64,000 nt of DNA from JALZAI01 sp038207565 (GCA_038207565.1 JBBQZQ010000005.1:79141-143140), one strand, 5' to 3'. Counted from the stretch's first letter, positions 42,947-51,843 are shown. Numbers and translations are program-made. Notes: a model not told the origin generated them from the sequence alone.

Positions 42947-45424
42947 TTGACCGACACCACCGATACTGGCGGCATCGACAGGATCGAGCCGGTCGACATC
43001 CAGACCGAGATGCAGCGCAGCTACATCGACTACGCGATGTCGGTCATCGTCGGTCGGGCACTGCCCGACGTGCGCGACGGGCTCAAGCCGGTGCACCGCA
43101 AGATTCTCTACGGCATGTACGACTCCGGGTTCCGGCCGGACCGCAATTACGTCAAGTGCGGGCGTGTCGTCGGCGACGTGATGGGCAACTATCACCCGCA
43201 CGGCGACTCGGCGCTCTACGACGCCTTGGTGCGCATGGCGCAGCCGTGGTCGCTGCGCTATCCGCTGATCGATCCGCAGGGCAACTTCGGCTCCCCCGGC
43301 AACGACCCGGCGGCTGCGTACCGCTACACCGAGTGCCGGTTGCAGAGCCTGGCGATGGAGATGCTGCGCGACATCGACGAGGAGACCGTCGACTACATCC
43401 CCAATTACGCCGGCAACACCGTCGAGCCGGTCATCCTGCCGGCGCGCTTTCCGAATCTGCTCGTCAACGGTTCCGAGGGCATCGCCGTCGGCATGGCCAC
43501 CCGCATCCCGCCGCACAATCTGCGCGAGGTCGCCGCCGGGGTGATCTGGGCGCTCGACCACCCGGACGCCACGAGCGAAGAGCTGCTCGAGGAGCTCATC
43601 AAGCTCGTCCCGGGGCCGGACTTCCCGACCCGCTCGCTCATCGTGGGACGCGACGGCATCGAGGACGCCTACCGCACCGGCCGCGGCTCGATCCGGATGC
43701 GTGCGGTGGTCGACGTCGAGGCCGACGCTCGTGGCGCGACGATCCTGGTCGTCACCGAGCTGCCCTACCAGGTCAACCCCGACAACCTGGTCGAGTCGAT
43801 CGCCGCGCTGGTCAAGGACGGCAAGATCGCCGGAATCCGCGCGATCCACAACGAGAGCTCCGACCGCATCGGCATGCGGATCGTGATCACCCTCAGCCGC
43901 GACGCGGTGGCCAAGGTCGTGCTGAACAATCTGTTCAAGCACACCCAGCTGCAGACGACATTCGGGGCGAACATGCTCGCGATCGTCGACGGGGTGCCGC
44001 GCACGCTGCGCCTGGACCAGTTCGTGTCGCTCTACGTCGAGCACCAGATCCAGGTCATCGTCCGGCGTACCCGCTACCGGCTGCGCATCAAGGAAGAGCG
44101 CGCGCATATCCTGCGCGGCCTACTCAAGGCCCTCGACCAGCTCGACGCCGTGATCGCGCTGATCCGCAGGTCGCCGTCGGCCGAGTCCGCCCGTACCGGG
44201 CTGATCGAGCTGCTCGAGATCGACGAGTTGCAGGCGACAGCGATTCTCGACCTGCAGTTGCGCCGCCTGGCCGCACTGGAACGTCAGCGCATCATCGACG
44301 AGGCCGCAGAGATCGAGCGCCAGATCGCGGACCTCAACGACATCCTGGCCACGCCGGCTCGCCAACGGCTCATCATCCGCGACGAGCTCACCGACGTCGT
44401 CACCAAGTTCGGCGACGACCGGCGTACCCGGCTCGTCCCGCACGACGGCGACGTGTCGATGGAAGACCTCATCGCGCAGGAAGACGTCGTCGTCACGATC
44501 ACGCGTACCGGCTATGCCAAGCGCACCAAGACCGATCTCTACCGGGCGCAACGGCGCGGGGGCAAGGGCGTGCAGGGCGCGAACCTGCGCACCGACGACA
44601 TCGTCGAGCACTTCTTCGTCAGCTCTACCCACGACTGGATCCTGTTCTTCACGAACAAGGGACGGGTCTATCGGGCGAAGGCCTACGAGCTGCCGGAGGC
44701 CAACCGCAACGCCCGGGGCCAGCACGTGGCGAACTTGCTGGCGTTCCAGCCGGACGAGCAGATCGCGAATGTCATCGCGCTGAAGAACTACGAGGTGGCG
44801 CCGTACCTGGTGCTGGCGACCCGCCATGGGCTGGTGAAGAAATCCGAGCTGACCCTGTTCGACTCGAACCGCGCGGGCGGCATCGTGGCGATCAATCTGC
44901 GTGGCGACGACGAGCTGATCGGCGCTGCGCTCATCTCCGGCGACGACGACCTGCTGCTGGTCAGCCGCAAGGCGATGTCGATTCGATTCACCGCGGACGA
45001 CGAGACACTGCGGCCGATGGGACGGGCGACATCGGGTGTCTTCGGGATGCGCTTCAACGCGACCGACGAACTGCTGTCGATGCTGGTTATCCGCGACGAG
45101 AACGTCGAGATCATGGTCGCCACCGAGGGCGGGTACGCCAAGCGCACTCGCATCGACGAGTACCCGATCCAGGGCCGTGGCGGCAAGGGCGTGTTGACCG
45201 CGCGTATCGTGTCCACCCGAGGCGGGCTGGTTGGGGCCCTCACCGTGTCGCCGAAGGACGAAATCTATGCAATCACGTCCGGAGGCACGGTGATCCGCAC
45301 GAAGTCCGCCGAGGTTCGCCGTGCTCAACGGCAGACGATGGGCGTGCGGCTGATGAACCTACCGGACGGCGTGAACCTGGTCGCGCTGGCGCGCAACGCC
45401 GATGAACCCGACGAGCAGGAGTAG
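42947..45424 (+). CDS. gyrA: DNA gyrase subunit A
   Basis: An 825-residue subunit that cuts and rejoins DNA. TTG at 42947 gives MTDTTDTGG, with AAAGG 7 nt upstream. Catalytic Tyr127 lies in YRYTECRLQ. The quinolone pocket reads HPHGDSALYD with Ser88 and Asp92, equivalent to Ser83 and Asp87 of E. coli, i.e. not the Ala found in mycobacteria. The six-bladed C-terminal domain carries the GyrA box QRRGGKGVQG. The C-terminus is acidic. DUF3566 begins 3 bp after the stop. Confidence 0.97.
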   Translation: MTDTTDTGGIDRIEPVDIQTEMQRSYIDYAMSVIVGRALPDVRDGLKPVHRKILYGMYDSGFRPDRNYVKCGRVVGDVMGNYHPHGDSALYDALVRMAQPWSLRYPLIDPQGNFGSPGNDPAAAYRYTECRLQSLAMEMLRDIDEETVDYIPNYAGNTVEPVILPARFPNLLVNGSEGIAVGMATRIPPHNLREVAAGVIWALDHPDATSEELLEELIKLVPGPDFPTRSLIVGRDGIEDAYRTGRGSIRMRAVVDVEADARGATILVVTELPYQVNPDNLVESIAALVKDGKIAGIRAIHNESSDRIGMRIVITLSRDAVAKVVLNNLFKHTQLQTTFGANMLAIVDGVPRTLRLDQFVSLYVEHQIQVIVRRTRYRLRIKEERAHILRGLLKALDQLDAVIALIRRSPSAESARTGLIELLEIDELQATAILDLQLRRLAALERQRIIDEAAEIERQIADLNDILATPARQRLIIRDELTDVVTKFGDDRRTRLVPHDGDVSMEDLIAQEDVVVTITRTGYAKRTKTDLYRAQRRGGKGVQGANLRTDDIVEHFFVSSTHDWILFFTNKGRVYRAKAYELPEANRNARGQHVANLLAFQPDEQIANVIALKNYEVAPYLVLATRHGLVKKSELTLFDSNRAGGIVAINLRGDDELIGAALISGDDDLLLVSRKAMSIRFTADDETLRPMGRATSGVFGMRFNATDELLSMLVIRDENVEIMVATEGGYAKRTRIDEYPIQGRGGKGVLTARIVSTRGGLVGALTVSPKDEIYAITSGGTVIRTKSAEVRRAQRQTMGVRLMNLPDGVNLVALARNADEPDEQE

Positions 45425-45426
45425 CG

Positions 45427-46134
45427 ATGACGAAGCCGCCTTCCGGCGGACCCGCCTCCGCACCGAGCACGAGCGAGTACGGCGCGACGACGATCTCCGG
45501 TACGCCCAGATCCGCCGACGCCGAGGCCCGAATTGCCGAGCATCCGGGTTCGCCGCGGCGCGGCGCCGACCCCGATGCCGCACAGCCCCGAGAGTCGGCG
45601 AGCCCGGACGGCGGCCGTCGAAAATTCCGACGCCGTGTCGGACGCAATCGTGAGTCGAGCACCGATTTGGTGGCGGAGGCGCACGACCCGCCCGGGTCCC
45701 GGTCTGGCCGTAGCACCGATGCCACCTCGGCCACAAGGACCGGGGCAACGCCCCAGGCCGGCCAGGCAGGTGCGCGCAGTCGCGGACCGCGCCGGGCCCG
45801 CCTGCAGATTCGTCACATCGACCCGGTGACGGTGTTGAAGTTCAGTTGCGTCCTGGCAATTGCCCTGTTCTTCGTGTGGTTGATCGTCATCGGTGTGCTC
45901 TACGGCGTGATGGACGCCTCCGGTGTGCTCGATCACGTCAACGAGACCGTCACCACGATTAACGGAGCCGGATCGAAGGCGCCGATCACCGCGGGCATCG
46001 TCTTCGGTGGGGCGGCCATCGTCGGCGTCGTCAACATCGTGCTGTTCATCGCCCTGACGACGATCGGCGCGGTGATCTACAACCTCTGCGCCGACCTGGT
46101 CGGTGGAATCGAGATCACCCTCTCCGAGCGCTGA
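45427..46134 (+). CDS. DUF3566 membrane protein
   Basis: A 235-residue protein with a disordered N-terminal 130 residues rich in Pro/Arg/Ser and a C-terminal DUF3566 domain: RRARLQIRHIDPVTVLKFS just before helix 1 (CVLAIALFFVWLIVIGVLYGVM), then helix 2 (GIVFGGAAIVGVVNIVLFIAL) and the tail IYNLCADLVGGIEITLSE. This is the standard gene after gyrA in actinobacteria. The function is unknown. It is almost contiguous with gyrA, so co-transcribed. Confidence 0.93.
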   Translation: MTKPPSGGPASAPSTSEYGATTISGTPRSADAEARIAEHPGSPRRGADPDAAQPRESASPDGGRRKFRRRVGRNRESSTDLVAEAHDPPGSRSGRSTDATSATRTGATPQAGQAGARSRGPRRARLQIRHIDPVTVLKFSCVLAIALFFVWLIVIGVLYGVMDASGVLDHVNETVTTINGAGSKAPITAGIVFGGAAIVGVVNIVLFIALTTIGAVIYNLCADLVGGIEITLSER

Positions 46135-46191
46135 CGCGAACCGGTTTGTAGCGCGCGAACGGCGGTCGGTAAGGTTGGCGTTCGCGCCAGC

Positions 46192-46265
46192 GGGCCTGTA
46201 GCTCAGACGGTTAGAGCGCATCCCTGATAAGGATGAGGCCGGAGGTTCAAGTCCTCCCAGGCCCA
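46192..46265 (+). tRNA. tRNA-Ile (GAT)
   Basis: Acceptor GGGCCTG pairs with CAGGCCC; the anticodon stem CATCC/GGATG encloses loop CTGATAA, giving anticodon GAT. The T-arm GGAGG-TTCAAGT-CCTCC is complete. The discriminator A is followed by CCG, so the 3' CCA is not encoded and needs the cca product. Position after gyrA-DUF3566 is conserved in actinobacteria. Confidence 0.97.
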
Positions 46266-46317
46266 CCGCCGCCGCGCGTCAGCGTGGTGTCGACGGTACG
46301 GGAAGAGGTGAGTTTCG

Positions 46318-46440
46318 GTGAGCAAGCCGCTCCTGCTCGTGGCCGCAGCGTTCAGCGCCGTGGTCGCGCTGCTCCGTCGTCGCAAGAGCCAGGTCGATGC
46401 TGCACTGTGGCGCGAAGCTACTTCCGACACCTCGCGCTGA
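46318..46440 (+). CDS. DLW-39 family small protein
   Basis: A 40-residue peptide from GTG 46318: SKPLLLVAAAFSAVVALLRR, then RKSQVDAALWREATSDTSR. One hydrophobic helix is followed by a basic RRRK stop-transfer and the conserved (D/A)ALWREAT end that names the DLW-39 group, small actinobacterial proteins always near the origin tRNAs. GGAAGAGG precedes the start. The function is unknown; a membrane location is likely. Confidence 0.8.
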   Translation: MSKPLLLVAAAFSAVVALLRRRKSQVDAALWREATSDTSR

Positions 46441-46468
46441 GGCCACACTTGTCCGGTATCGCCGCCCG

Positions 46469-46541
46469 GGGGACGTAGCTCAATTGGCAGAGCACCGCCT
46501 TTGCAAGGCGGGGGTTAGGGGTTCGATTCCCCTCGTCTCCA
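46469..46541 (+). tRNA. tRNA-Ala (TGC)
   Basis: Acceptor GGGGACG pairs with CGTCTCC and contains the G3:U70 pair that identifies alanine tRNAs. Anticodon loop TTTGCAA within stem CCGCC/GGCGG gives TGC. T-arm GGGG-TTCGATT-CCCC. CCA is not encoded. It marks the left edge of an accessory stretch, though no integrase or duplicated 3' end was found. Confidence 0.97.
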
Positions 46542-46606
46542 CAGACTGAAGACCCCGCTTTAGGGCCAGCAACGCGATCAGTCGGCGATGTAGGCCGCAG
46601 GCACTG

Positions 46607-46980
46607 CTACCCGGTCCAGGTCAGGGTGGTCCACGCCTTCTCCAGGATCTCGACGTACGGGTCTGGCTCCAGCTGGTGAGAAGCCAGCCATGTCGGATCG
46701 CCGAACGTGGTGTCGTAGCGATCGGATCGGTCACACATCAGCGAGACCACGTTGCCTCGAATGCCTGACTGATGCATCTCGCAGGCGAGCACCAGCGCTC
46801 CGTACAGATTGGTTCCGGTTGACGGGCCCGCTCGCAGGCCCAGCCGCTCGTCCAGGAATCGCATCGCGGCCACGGACGCCGCGTCGGGGACTACGATCAT
46901 TCGGTCCACGACGTTCGCTAGGAAAGACGGCTCGACCCGAGGTCACCCGATGCCCTCGATTCGTGACCCGACGCCGACAT
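46607..46980 (-). pseudogene. PLP-dependent cysteine synthase, C-terminal fragment
   Basis: On the minus strand the reading GSRIEGIG, then PRVEPSFLANVVDRMIVVPD and AGPSTGTNLYGALVLACEM is the C-terminal third of a cysteine-synthase-family protein. The Arg codon expected between EGIG and PRVEPSF is a TGA at 46943-46945. The PLP-lysine half is absent. What remains starts only downstream of the stop as a frame of about 100 codons, which cannot be active. Confidence 0.75.
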
Positions 46981-47060
46981 ATTCCGGAAGAGTCAAACCT
47001 CGAAGGCGCTTGCCAAGCTGCGCGCACCAACTGTGACAACTGTGAGGAAGTGAGACGACG

Positions 47061-47147
47061 ATGACCGTTGATCCTGAGCAGTCGGCCGACGAAAGGAGAG
47101 TAGCGACGCTTGAACAAGCTATTTCCGGCTCAGCACTTACCCGATGA
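47061..47147 (+). CDS. 28-codon ORF upstream of and overlapping the next gene
   Basis: The ATG at 47061 follows GAGGAAGTGAG and opens MTVDPEQSADERRVATLEQA, ending in a TGA at 47145-47147, 35 bases past the TTG of the next gene. The ribosome-binding site of that gene (AAGGAGAG) lies inside this frame. It may be a coupling leader or the remains of a longer gene. No family recognised. Confidence 0.3.
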   Translation: MTVDPEQSADERRVATLEQAISGSALTR

Positions 47148-47556
47148 CTTTGCGGTCAGCTCTCAGCCGAAGCGTCACCATCGCCTGCACAATAAGGTTC
47201 CGCTAGCTAGCTCGATCGGCGTCGTCGTCGCATTGTTGATCGCTATACCAGTCGGCCTCCTAACCGTGTCTCGCGACGACACCCAGCATTCGCCACCTGC
47301 GGCCGGACCCCATAGTCAGCCACCCGTCTGGGCTTTCCAGTGTTTCCGTTCGGACGCCGGGCCGGTCACGCACGAGTACGACGGCCTACCACTCACAGGA
47401 GCGGAGCAAAAGGCTAAACAGCTGGGACAAAACCTGCTGCTTGTCGCCAAGAATGGGCAGTGCGTCGACACCGTCGTACCCTTCGTCCCGCACACAGTAA
47501 GCGTTGCCGTGTCAAACGAGCGAGTGATCTTTGCTCGCGGAACTTACGGAGGTTGA
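47110..47556 (+). CDS. Hypothetical single-pass membrane protein
   Basis: A 148-residue protein starting at TTG 47110, which has AAGGAGAG at about 47094-47101. A short cytosolic part with a His/Lys/Arg cluster (QPKRHHRLHNK) is followed by one helix (SSIGVVVALLIAIPVGLLTV) and an external domain of about 90 residues with two cysteines (FQCF, GQCVD) that could form a disulfide. I do not recognise the family. Base use is markedly less GC-rich, with codons such as CTA, ATA and GCT, unlike the core genes, suggesting recent acquisition. Confidence 0.6.
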   Translation: MNKLFPAQHLPDDFAVSSQPKRHHRLHNKVPLASSIGVVVALLIAIPVGLLTVSRDDTQHSPPAAGPHSQPPVWAFQCFRSDAGPVTHEYDGLPLTGAEQKAKQLGQNLLLVAKNGQCVDTVVPFVPHTVSVAVSNERVIFARGTYGG

Positions 47557-47696
47557 GCGACGAATCGGTTGGGCCGCCTACCCTCTTTCAATTCCGCCAG
47601 TCGTCTGGTCAAACACTCACGAAACCCCTGTGGCGACGCCTGCAGGGAGAGGCCGCAAAGTTTTGCGCGGTGCCGTACACAGACTCACCAGCGCCG

Positions 47697-48272
47697 ATGC
47701 CGGCACGTCGCTCGCGCGGGCCGGCTCCGGTCGACAGCACCCAAATTGACCGCGGTGCAAGACCTTTGGCGCTATCGGATCGGCTGGGCGCGGCCGGCAG
47801 CGAGGCGGTGGACAGATCGGCGTCCGAATGCGCAGCGCTGGTGACCCTGCTCGCGTATCCCGATGAATCGGTGTCCTGGCTCGGCGGAGTGCTGGGGCTG
47901 ACCAGCTCGGGCATCACCCGGCTGGTCACCCGGCTGGTGGACGCGGGCTGGGTGACGCGGACGGCCGGCGCCGATGCGCGGAGCCGCCACCTTCGCCTCA
48001 CCCGCGCCGGAGGCAACCGCGCCAACGCCGTGCTCGACACCCGCCGCTCCGCAATGACCGACGCGCTCGAGGCGCTGTCCGATGATGATCGCGACGAACT
48101 CGAACGGTTGCTCGGCGTGCTCGACGTGCTCGTCGTGCTCGTCGGCCGACTCGCGGACACCAGGCTGCCTGCGCTACAGGTCTGCAGACTCTGCGACCGG
48201 ACTGCGTGCGCATCCCACGGCCGGGAATGCCCGCTAGAACACACCGTGCCGGCAGCTGGCGCCGATGGCTGA
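47697..48272 (+). CDS. MarR family regulator with C-terminal cysteine cluster
   Basis: A 191-residue protein if ATG 47697 is used; the true start is uncertain because the frame is open to 47460. The winged helix (VSWLGGVLGLTSSGITRLVTRL, VDAGWVTRTAGADARSRHLRL) is intact. The C-terminus holds CRLCDRTACASHGRECP, four cysteines resembling a metal or redox sensor found in a subgroup of MarR proteins. Its stop overlaps the ATG of the broken MFS gene by 8 bp, so it originally formed a regulator-transporter operon. Confidence 0.7.
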   Translation: MPARRSRGPAPVDSTQIDRGARPLALSDRLGAAGSEAVDRSASECAALVTLLAYPDESVSWLGGVLGLTSSGITRLVTRLVDAGWVTRTAGADARSRHLRLTRAGGNRANAVLDTRRSAMTDALEALSDDDRDELERLLGVLDVLVVLVGRLADTRLPALQVCRLCDRTACASHGRECPLEHTVPAAGADG

Positions 48273-49245
48273 GACGGCAACTCAGACGCCGCAAGCACCG
48301 CCCACGTACCGAACGGAGCTGCCCGGCGCGGCGATGATCGCGGTCACCTTCGGCTTGGCGCGCGACGGGTAGGGGCTACTGCTGCCAGAGATGCAGGCCG
48401 AGCTGTTGATCAGTCCGAGCGCGGAGGGGTTGATATCCTCCGGGACCAACTTGTCCTGTTGGGATGCTCGTGATCACGAGCGCGAACAGCGCGCCCGCCC
48501 TGGCGGTCGGAGTACTGGTGGGCGGCGCGGCGGCCGGGCTGGCCTTTCCGCCCTACGCCCACCTCGTCGTCCGTTCGGTGCCCGCCGGGCGGCGCGACCT
48601 CGCCTGGTCGACGATCAGCCCGCAGGCGCATCGCCTGGATCGTGTTCGTCGCGCTCGCCGTGGGCACGGGCATCGCAGCAGTGTTGCTCGCACCGGCACA
48701 TCACCACAACGAACGGCTGCGCCACCCACAGCTGAGCTGGACCTGGTTCCTGTGCCCGAAATCGCGTCCGCTGCTCATCTCCGCGGCGCTCGTCGGCACG
48801 GGAAGCGCGGTGTGGTGGTCCTTCAGCGTCACGCCCTGCGCCATGCCGGAATCAACGCCACACCGGCCCGCATCGTCTACGCCGTTTGCGGCGTCGCCTC
48901 GGACCACCTGCTGGCCGCCTCAGCCGCCGCAGTGCTGTTTGGCATCTTCTACAACAGCGTGATCGCCGCACAAGGCATCTGGAGCTCACGAGTGTTCGCC
49001 GACCACCCCTCGGCCGGGCTCGCCGCCATCAACTCCGCCCTCACCATCGGCACGCTCGCCGGGCCAAGCATCGCCGGCGCGGCGATCGCGCGATTCGGGT
49101 TCCGCACCTCGCTCGTCGCAGCGGCCGTCATCGCCGCCGCCCTCGGATTCTGCCCGCCGGGCCCGCACGCCGGCAGGTGCTCGCCTCGCACCGCTGTAAC
49201 GCCACGCCGGTCCGCACGGTCTGCCAGACCCGGGGACGCCGATGA
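48265..49245 (+). pseudogene. MFS transporter, multiply disrupted
   Basis: The start MAETATQTPQAPPTYRTELP leads into helix 1 (AAMIAVTFGLARDG), where a TAG at 48370-48372 replaces the Tyr expected before GLLLPEM. After LISSGT a segment is missing and the sequence resumes in other frames: ANSAPALAVGVLVGGAAAGL (48.48 kb), then VGTGIAAVLLAPAHHHNE and RPLLISAALVGTGSAVWWSF (48.65-48.83 kb), then IFYNSVIAAQGIWSSRVFAD (48.9 kb on). One stop, at least three frame changes and a deletion make it non-functional. It belongs to the NimT/CynX-like or YbfB-like permeases coupled to MarR genes. Confidence 0.8.
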
Positions 49246-49418
49246 GTGCGCGTAAAAAATTTCGTTCGGGTGATGTTCGAAGTCGGTAAGCGGTCTTGTC
49301 ACCGGATAAGGGTCGTCGGACGCTACCGGGACAACGCCAATCTGTTTCGTTTGCTGCAACACAAATAGCAACCCACCACGCACCGTCCCTGTCTGACAGG
49401 TGAAAGGAAACGGCTCTC

Positions 49419-50035
49419 ATGATCCGACGCCGAAATTCCCGAATCTCGCTGCTCGCGGCATTGTTTGCAGTCGTCGCAGCATTGCTCGCCGGAGTTCTGG
49501 CGGCATCCGCCCCGACGGCGACAGCGATGCTCCCCCCGGCGGTGGCGGTTGCGGCACCAGGGCGCACTGCATAGCGAACGAGGCGAACTACGAGTACTCG
49601 AATGACGACGGGCACAAGTACGAGAAGCCCCTCGGCTCGAACTGCAACTACTTCACCACCAAGTCCTGGCATGCCGCGTGAGCGCACTCGTGCAGTAATG
49701 GGTGGTGGTCGGAAGCATGGTGCATGGACTTCGCGCACTGGGTGTATAAGAACGAAGGCGCGTCCGTGGTGGGGCTCAATCATCTCGCGGATTCCGCTTA
49801 TACCTACGGGAAGCGTCACGGCACCTGGCGTCACATTCCGTTCGTCGGCGACCTGGCGCTTTGGAACGGCGGCGGACACGTCGGGATCGTGGTTGCCGTG
49901 AACCGGACGAACCACACGACCGAAGTGGTTTCCGGCAACTCGTGGAACCCGGCCCGACGCGATTACACCGCGATCTGGCGGAGCTGGTACTCGGTCGGCA
50001 ACTTCGAGGGTTTCGCCGGCTCGGTCGCGGCCTGA
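49419..50035 (+). pseudogene. Secreted CHAP-domain cell-wall hydrolase, disrupted
   Basis: ATG 49419 opens a signal peptide (RRRNSRISLLAALFAVVAAL...). In that frame it stops at 49572-49574 after a run of six C at about 49530. The CHAP domain lies in another frame: SNCNYFTTKSWHA with the catalytic Cys, then an in-frame TGA at 49679-49681, then SCSNGWWSEAWCMDFAHWVY and GGGHVGIVVAVN with the catalytic His, to 50035. One frameshift and one nonsense codon therefore separate signal peptide, Cys and His. An intact gene would have been a roughly 200-residue NlpC/CHAP amidase or endopeptidase. Confidence 0.75.
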
Positions 50036-50095
50036 GACTGGATCGACGTGCGTCCAATAGTTCGGGCGCGAGCCGCCGGGTGGCGGTTCGAGGCC

Positions 50096-50539
50096 TCAGT
50101 CAAGGCAGAACTCGTTGCCTTCCACATCCTGCATGACGACGAAGCCTGTCTCCATGCGGCCGTCGGGGTCGACCCGCCGGACGCGGGTGGCGCCGAGTCG
50201 CACCAGCCGGGCGGCCTCGGTGTCAAGCGCGGTCATCCGCTCATCGCCTTGGGCACCGGGGGCGACGCGGACGTCCAAGTGCAGCCGATTCTTGATTGTC
50301 TTGCCCTCCGGCACCCGCTGGAAGAACATTCGCGGGCCGTCTTCGCCCTCGGGCGGTAGCGCGGCCGAGCGGCTGTTGCGCTCCTCGGGTGGGACTCCCC
50401 AAGCGTCGAGGGCTTTGTCCCAGCTGTCGAAACCGGACGGTGGCGGCTGCACTCGGTAGCCGAGCACCTCGCACCAGAACCCGGCCAGGGTGGCGGGATC
50501 GGCGCAGTCGAACGTGATTTGGACTTCTCGAACGCTCAT
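50096..50539 (-). CDS. VOC (glyoxalase/bleomycin-resistance) family protein
   Basis: A 147-residue protein from the ATG at 50539. The vicinal-oxygen-chelate fold is recognisable: VQITFDCADPATLAGFWCEVL at the start, NRLHLDVRV in the middle and GFVVMQDVEGNEFCLD at the end, with the His/Glu metal ligands partly present. This subgroup (glyoxalase-like) is common and of unknown substrate. A -10 hexamer lies 7 nt before the start, with no ribosome-binding site. Confidence 0.88.
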   Translation of the reverse strand: MSVREVQITFDCADPATLAGFWCEVLGYRVQPPPSGFDSWDKALDAWGVPPEERNSRSAALPPEGEDGPRMFFQRVPEGKTIKNRLHLDVRVAPGAQGDERMTALDTEAARLVRLGATRVRRVDPDGRMETGFVVMQDVEGNEFCLD

Positions 50540-50546
50540 GGCGCTG

Positions 50547-50552
50547 AAGCTA
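50547..50552 (-). promoter_or_regulatory. -10 hexamer, leaderless start of the VOC gene
   Basis: TAGCTT on the minus strand, 7 nt before the ATG at 50539. Confidence 0.5.
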
Positions 50553-50726
50553 CCGAGAGGCAATGACAAGCGAGGGGTCAGACGGACCCAGCGCTGTGCT
50601 TCAGGCGGCGGGCACGAACGAGCTCCTAGACCATCATGTCCTGCAACGCTTACCAGCTTCGTCCGGGCCATGCTGCGCGTTCGTCGAGCGGGCCCGTTCG
50701 GGTCGAGGATGCACTACCGGTCGCGC

Positions 50727-51239
50727 CTACGAGTCGAGACCTGACTTGTCCAACCACTCTCGTACGGTCTGGTGGTGAGTCGCCCAGGCTGTCCAGACGT
50801 CCTGTGCCCAGACGTACGAGGCGGCACGTGCGCCCTCGGGGTCGCCGTCGAGCGGCACATCGAGCATCGTGAGTCGTCCTCGAAAACGAGGCGGTTCGAG
50901 CTGATGGAATACGGGTCGATCGGCCAGGCGCCGATGCAGCCGGGTTCCCAGCCGGGGGTCGACGCCCCTTTCCAGGAATAGGCACAACGTCATCAGGTGA
51001 ATCCCGACCGATTGGATCGCACGCGCATCGTCTCCGTCCGGATGTTGGACGGCGTAGCTGTCGACAACGAGTTGATGAAAGGCCATACGGCGCGGGTCCG
51101 CGTACTGCGCGGCGAGCAGGTTGCCGTAGCGCACCCAGCAAGCGGGCGAGCAGGTCATGTATGGATGCGCCGATGCATCGACCACTTGCAACCGGACTCG
51201 ACAGCCCGGGCAAACACTCTCGAAGTCGTCCGCGAGCAC
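50727..51239 (-). CDS. DUF5946 family protein
   Basis: A 170-residue protein if GTG 51239 is used; a TTG at 51284 would add 15 residues and neither has a strong ribosome-binding site. A treble-clef-like zinc site is near the N-terminus (CPGC, then CSPACW), followed by the family block YGNLLAAQYADP, FHQLVVDSYAVQHPDG and QSVGIHLMTLCLFLERG. Members of DUF5946 have no established role. It is isolated between a VOC gene and a broken monooxygenase. Confidence 0.75.
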   Translation of the reverse strand: MLADDFESVCPGCRVRLQVVDASAHPYMTCSPACWVRYGNLLAAQYADPRRMAFHQLVVDSYAVQHPDGDDARAIQSVGIHLMTLCLFLERGVDPRLGTRLHRRLADRPVFHQLEPPRFRGRLTMLDVPLDGDPEGARAASYVWAQDVWTAWATHHQTVREWLDKSGLDS

Positions 51240-51448
51240 ACTGCGATCATCCCGGACGGATCGCGAGGGTCCGACGTGATCCAACCGGGTGTTCTAACTG
51301 GAAGAGAATCGCCTACGAGGTCGTGGCGGAACGTCCTCCGTTACCGCATCCGCTTGCCGCGAGTTCGAGCGGCGACAAGGCTGGACTGTCACCCTGCGCC
51401 GCACAGCGCCTGCCGACCGAGCCGCGATTCTTGCCATTCGTGCGGCGG

Positions 51449-51757
51449 ATGATCTTGTCCGATAGCTCATGGTCATTTGTTTCCGCACACCTGCTCGTGA
51501 GGCCTGCGGACCGGGAGCGCTACCTGCACGGGTGCGCGAGCGTCGTCGAGCTGACGTGCTCACCGCCTGGCTGCCTCGACTTCGCCAGCACCGCGGATCT
51601 GGTCGATCCCGGCCGCATCGGCATCTTCGAACAGTGGGAGCCGCGGGCGGGGGTCGAGACATTCCGCGGCCGTGGTCCCAGCGACGAGTAGGGAACGGGC
51701 ATGCTCTCCGCCTCCGTGACGGAGTACGACGTCGCGGAGGCGCGGACCCTGGCGTGA
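51449..51757 (+). pseudogene. Antibiotic biosynthesis monooxygenase-like (ABM) protein with in-frame TAG
   Basis: ATG 51449 opens FVSAHLLVRPADRERYLHG... with SPPGCLDFASTADLVDPGRI and GIFEQWEPRAGVETFRGRGP, a YgiN/ABM ferredoxin-like domain. A TAG at 51689-51691 interrupts it after GPSDE; the same frame continues GTGMLSASVTEYDVAEARTL to a TGA at 51755-51757, which is the family's normal last strand. A single nonsense change therefore removes the C-terminal strand. Readthrough would restore it. Confidence 0.7.
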
Positions 51758-51843
51758 GCGGGATGCTGCCGATCGGCTACGGGCGGGCGGCGATGGGCCG
51801 GAGCGTCGGCGTGACCGCGGCGGCGCGATCACGGTCTCGCGCA

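Noticed and set aside
43156..45405. 749-codon plus-strand frame
   Set aside because: Out-of-frame shadow of gyrA; Arg/Pro/Gly-rich and without family motifs.
46469..46606. Integrative element with tRNA-Ala attachment site
   Set aside because: No integrase gene and no second copy of the tRNA 3' end was found downstream in the window.
49256..49418. Cyclic-di-AMP (ydaO-type) riboswitch before the CHAP gene
   Set aside because: Such riboswitches often precede actinobacterial wall hydrolases, but the conserved blocks are not present here.
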